Source of the DNA: Axinella damicornis
Taxonomy: Eukaryota; Porifera; Demospongiae; Axinellida; Axinellidae
Direction of reading: 5' to 3'
Length of the DNA stretch: 64,000 nt
Assembly (NCBI GenBank): GCA_963931865.1
Contig: OZ007509.1
Location: 17,598,508-17,662,507 of the forward strand
Position numbers and translations under genes: made by a program. Of the stretch, positions 60,135-64,000 are shown one piece after another. Under the pieces are notes generated by a model, which was not told where the DNA came from, ran no database searches, and worked only from the letters and a program-made list of their open reading frames with translations. The stretch's first letter is position 1. Every line of letters starts with the position of its first letter.

Positions 60135-61632
60135 TGTCAAGTTTTGCAACCGTCTCTTCTGTTTTAATTTTTTTTGTTGCCGCTAAGCACGATGGTATAT
60201 AGCTAATGAGGGCCTGGAGAAAGGAGAAACCAGTCCCTCCTGAAGGTGAACTATTTCAGGTGAATCGCGTACACCTGAAAGAACGCACAATTATTAATTG
60301 TTATTGCATCTTGCATGGTGTCCACCTACTGATCTTTGGGATGACAGTCACATGGTGATGATACTTACCACCTATAGATATATATGCAAATATTCATGTA
60401 TTGAAACTTACAATATTCACGTATCAGCAATTGCATAGTTGTACTTTGTGGGGTCAAGGATAATATATTCATATTCATACATACGCACACGTATAGGTGA
60501 TCAGTTTGCAATTGGTTTTCCTTGCTCTCACATTGGCCAGCAAGTTTTTGTATGCTTATACCATAACCACTAAATCCAGTGTAAGAACAGTGACTTTCTA
60601 CACTTCATTAGCAATAGTTGTGGCATGCAAAGGCTCTTGCAACCAGCTAGCAGGGTATATGGTATGATAATGAGTCATGGTATAGTCAACAGGACGGTAC
60701 AAAGAAGGTTCGACTTACTAATCACAAGGACAAGGTCACAAGTACAACTCGGAAAGGTAGCTATGTCCAGCATTAGCTATGTCCACCAATTCGTGTTGAA
60801 GAGTTCTGCAATACGCAGGTTACTCACAATGTAGTCGTACTATATAGATAGCAATAATACATACTTCGAAGTGTAACTAGCTAATCATTGCCATGCTGCA
60901 TATTGCCATCTGTGAAGAAGGCGGTAGTTAATTATAAACGATGCTGGCCACTCGGCCCTGTTGCAATACCTTGTAGCGACACAGTACACCTCCCATCTCA
61001 CCACTGATGACTGGTGCCCAGTAGCCTGCCATTGTCACTTAAAGGCATATCCGATAAACATGCAATCGGATGGGGAAACAATCATGCACCCAATACATTT
61101 TTTCCCCTCTGCGGGCTGTTAATTTGATTTCAGGTTATCCCCATATTACTTAGTATCATAGCGGAACGCCCTGTCCTGTTTACTGTACACAGAATTTGAA
61201 GGCTGCACCGCAATGGCTGAAGAAAGATACAACCCTAGGCCTGCCTTTCCACCACTCATGGTCAAGGAAGGTCAGTTTTGTCCGCGATATGTCCGTAGGA
61301 TAGCATAACAGTGAACCGTAGCAGCCGCTTGCCCCGTTAAGGGGGATGAAGTCATCTGCAACTGAGGCCAACCTAATTATAACTGTTGCTAGATTTCGGT
61401 TTATAGCTAGCTATTATTACACATATGAATCATCAACCGGTTTCAATCCTTCCCCTCTCGTATATCTATGTATAATTTTATGGCGACACAGCTACGGTAT
61501 ATCCAGTGGGGACTACGCGTTCGAGAACGTCTGCCCCCCCCCCCCCCGCGGACCAGAGTATATCTACGTAGGTACCTACAGTGAACTGCAAATGACTTGG
61601 CTACACGTTATTATCGAGTAACTGTTTCTCAC
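60135..61632. other. No recognised gene
   Basis: Between the small peptide start and the receptor 8 signal exon. A 69-codon plus-strand frame at 60625-60834 has no recognisable motif. A C run lies at 61534-61547. Confidence 0.5.
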
Positions 61633-61687
61633 CATCAGCAGGTAAGAACACCAAAATCAGAATCACCGACAGGATCGGGAGCTCCAT
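61633..61687 (-). CDS. Signal-peptide exon, probably of 7TM receptor 8
   Basis: MELPILSVILILVFLPAD then G|GTGAG (phase 1), same design as the first exons of receptors 2-6. A second in-frame ATG lies directly upstream (61688-61690). Confidence 0.75.
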
Positions 61688-61895
61688 CATTCCAGAAAAA
61701 AACCCCAATAAGGCGTGTCCGACTGACCAAATTTGCGCGTCATAATGAATGTACTAGAATGTGGTTTCTCATCAGTTCAGTTGATTTGATATCCCTGGAA
61801 CGCTGCATCCCGGGCCCAGTGCAGTAGGTTTTCATGCAAGTCCTGCATGGGCCATATTACTGACGGGGCAGGTGATGCCATGCATCATCACTGAA

Positions 61896-61929
<34 letters not shown>
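61896..61929. repeat. Poly-G run (34 nt)
   Basis: Uninterrupted G run near the 3' side of relic F. Confidence 0.9.
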
Positions 61930-61931
<2 letters not shown>

Positions 61932-62124
61932 ACTCTTCAACTGAAACTACTGATTTTTCTCACTGTTCAAGCACCAGTGCAGGTAGAGTATTACTTCATC
62001 ACATGCTGACTTGTTCATCCTTCGGAGGGGATGTAAAGCCGCAGTCCCGGGGTACATTATTGTTTCAGAAAACACAACCGTATACAAATTATAACGTACA
62101 TCATAACAACACACACAAAATACT

Positions 62125-62632
62125 ACTTCACTGTATGTCGATACTACTGTATCCAGTGTCATTGTGGGATACAAGTGGCAGATCTTAACCGTCACTTCAG
62201 TATTCGATAATGCTTGTGTGTATGCATGGTAGAGCAAAGAAAGTGGAACTCAGAATGACAGGTGAGCGACAACTTGGGCTGGTGATAAGGGTCTGCGTAC
62301 CAGGTCATTGTCCTTGTTTACAGCTACAGATCGATAGATTGACTTAGTTAAGTTCTTGAGGGAATAATATTATAAGAAAAGGAGAAGCCAATCGGGTAGA
62401 TCAGCATGGAAATTGGAGGTCCTACTACAGAGTATGCCCCAAAGGCATATAATCTTCCGAGACATCCTCTGCAACCTTCACAGCAACGAACACATGCAAC
62501 TGCAGGGCAGTCAAGCACAAACCGAAATAAGCAGAAAGCACATCAACAGCAATACTCTTGCACATTCTTAAGACATTTATTTTTCATTCCCTGGTAAGTG
62601 GTGCGAGTCTACAAAAGACAACAGCAAATCCG
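62125..62632 (-). pseudogene. 7TM receptor relic F
   Basis: Covers the tail, TM7, TM6 and part of TM5 of a receptor, with multiple frameshifts, a shortened tail and loss of everything 5' of TM5. Matches include 'tactactgtatccagtgtcattgtgggata', 'gaagccaatcgggtagatcagcatggaaattggaggtcctactacagagtat' and 'gcgagtctacaaaagacaacagcaaatccgac'. Confidence 0.85.
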
Positions 62633-63026
62633 ACATGCCCAACAGGCATAATTTAACCCCACACACATGCAGGGTAGTCTTGAGTTTTAATTGAGTTCAA
62701 AGTTGCTTTGTGCACATGCATACAAATGGAATCACAAATGAAGCCCTAGTTCTTGAGTGGGTACGTGGTTTCAAGCTCCTTGAGACACTTCAAAGTTGTA
62801 AAAAAAACAATGCATGCACGGTTCACTGTACAATGCTGCAGGCAAAACCGTTGTGACAGATCACGCAATTTTTTTAACTATAGCCAGTCTGAAAAAAGAT
62901 GAAAACTGTTAAGCAACTTTACTTTTGCAATACTTCGCAACCCTCCTGTGTGCACCCAATAACTAGAAAGGGGTGCATGGTCACTTACATTTGCAATCAG
63001 GATCAAAATGGAATCAGGCGATCGTG

Positions 63027-63048
63027 TTTTTTTTTTTTTTTTTTTTTG
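63027..63048. repeat. Poly-T run
   Basis: About 22 T, possibly the A-tail of a minus-strand retroposon, but no element body recognised. Confidence 0.6.
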
Positions 63049-63344
63049 GAAGAGCTGATCATTGGATCAAGACAAACTAAGATCAAATGATCAAGGAGGT
63101 GTGGCAATGTTCTTGTCCTTTGAACCCCTGTAAATCAAGTCTTTGAAAGAGACCGATCAAGAACGATTTTTCACCTATCAAAGATTCTTGATCCTGCATG
63201 GTCACAAATGCTTCTTCGGTGATATGTAGAAGTGACTACCCCCTTGTCTGAACAGCTGTCTGCAGCTGCTAGGGGTATGCAAACTATTTTATGGATCATC
63301 AACCTCCCCTACTCTCGTATATGGCTACACAGAGGTTATTAGTC

Positions 63345-63437
63345 ACTAGCCTCGTTCCCAGTCCCACGCCCAGCTTTTCGTCGCTTGCAGTATGGTAAAT
63401 TGCAAAAGCTGGGCGTGGGACTAGGAACGAGGCTAGT
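63345..63437. mobile_element. 93-bp hairpin MITE
   Basis: 'actagcctcgttcccagtcccacgcccagctttt' pairs almost perfectly with 'aaaagctgggcgtgggactaggaacgaggctagt'. Same family as 37561-37659. It lies directly beside the decayed signal exon. Confidence 0.85.
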
Positions 63438-63500
63438 TTCTCACCATCAGCAGGTAAGTTCAATCAGAGTCATCAACAGAATCAGGCGCTGGTGTTCCAG
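63438..63500 (-). pseudogene. Decayed signal-peptide exon of relic F
   Basis: 'ctcaccatcagcaggtaag...atcagagtcatcaacagaatcaggcgctgg' matches the receptor first exons, but the ATG is gone and a deletion removes part of the hydrophobic core. Confidence 0.7.
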
Positions 63501-64000
63501 TCTTTCAATTTGAGGTGTGTCTAATATATACGTCGTACATCCTAACAGTGACATTTTGAACCCCTGGATGCATATATAAATGCATGAGTTTGTGTGGATT
63601 GGTGGGCGTCGTATACTGATGCCTATACCTAATTGTTTCCTGTACTCTTCGTTGTTCTGCTATCCCTACATCACCATTGTTTTTTTTACTCTTGTATAAT
63701 TAGGTTACAGGTCTCAGTGTAAAAACAATATACTCATGATACCACAACACTGGTGTGACAGGAACTCATAAGCATCACAGCCAGTAATTTAGTGCATGTT
63801 TCACGGTTAGTATTTGGGACTATAATCACTGCAAGCCAACTGGTACAACCAAGCTGGATGCACAACAGTAACCAGTGACGTTGTGATCGGTACTGTTGTT
63901 AACTTCATGAGTGTGAGTACTTATGCTGGATAGCTGTACAGTATAGTCGGCACCAGTTTGCTTGCATGACGACTCCTGCCTCGCTAAACACTCTTTCAAC
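63501..64000. other. No recognised feature
   Basis: AT-rich sequence without a convincing exon, RNA gene or repeat family. Confidence 0.4.

Overview
The window looks like animal nuclear DNA, most likely from a demosponge resembling Amphimedon. The reasons are compact intron-rich genes with short phase-1 introns, a receptor tyrosine kinase with a scavenger-receptor (SRCR) ectodomain, a dense array of near-identical 7TM receptors, an animal ER alpha-mannosidase, a sigma-type GST, many tiny hairpin transposons, and no bacterial gene layout. The species is an inference from content, not a database match. Exon ends below were read by eye from splice consensus and reading frame, so any of them may be off by a few bases.

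Region A (1-22.8 kb, minus strand) is a tandem pair of SRCR receptor tyrosine kinase genes. The right copy (11927-22772) is complete: 22 exons give an in-frame protein of about 1212 residues, with signal peptide, Thr/Pro-rich linker, a novel Cys-containing domain, five SRCR domains, one TM helix and an intact kinase. The left copy runs off the window after the HRDLAARN exon. The copies are very similar but carry their own insertions: a 74-bp perfect palindrome and 170-bp tandem repeats on the left, and a 40-bp hairpin transposon with an empty site in the sister copy on the right.

Region B (25.2-63.5 kb, minus strand) is a cluster of eight intact 7TM receptor genes plus at least six decayed copies. 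The intact genes are each one long 7TM exon. Seven of the eight have an identifiable or candidate small signal-peptide exon upstream; none lies close to the copy at 49.9-51.2 kb. A two-gene block (38.1-42.4 kb) is duplicated at 43.8-48.6 kb. All tails end with a Cys cluster, an acidic-dileucine-like motif and a tyrosine-containing motif, which suggests shared sorting.

Inside this cluster on the plus strand lies an ER class I alpha-1,2-mannosidase (MAN1B1-like, 27.5-33.6 kb). Almost every intron of it carries a different satellite, several butting directly onto the 3' splice site. The rest of the cluster holds a sigma-class GST (56.8-57.4 kb) with a duplicated GC-box-like promoter motif, a short unknown minus-strand gene (54.9-55.5 kb), a possible two-exon Cys-containing secreted peptide (59.8-60.1 kb), hAT-like and MITE insertions, tRNA-like SINE pieces and long poly-G/C runs.

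Functionally, the two receptor families are both surface receptors expanded by recent local duplication. That fits sensing of microbes, self/non-self or environmental cues in a sponge, but nothing in the sequence proves a shared pathway.
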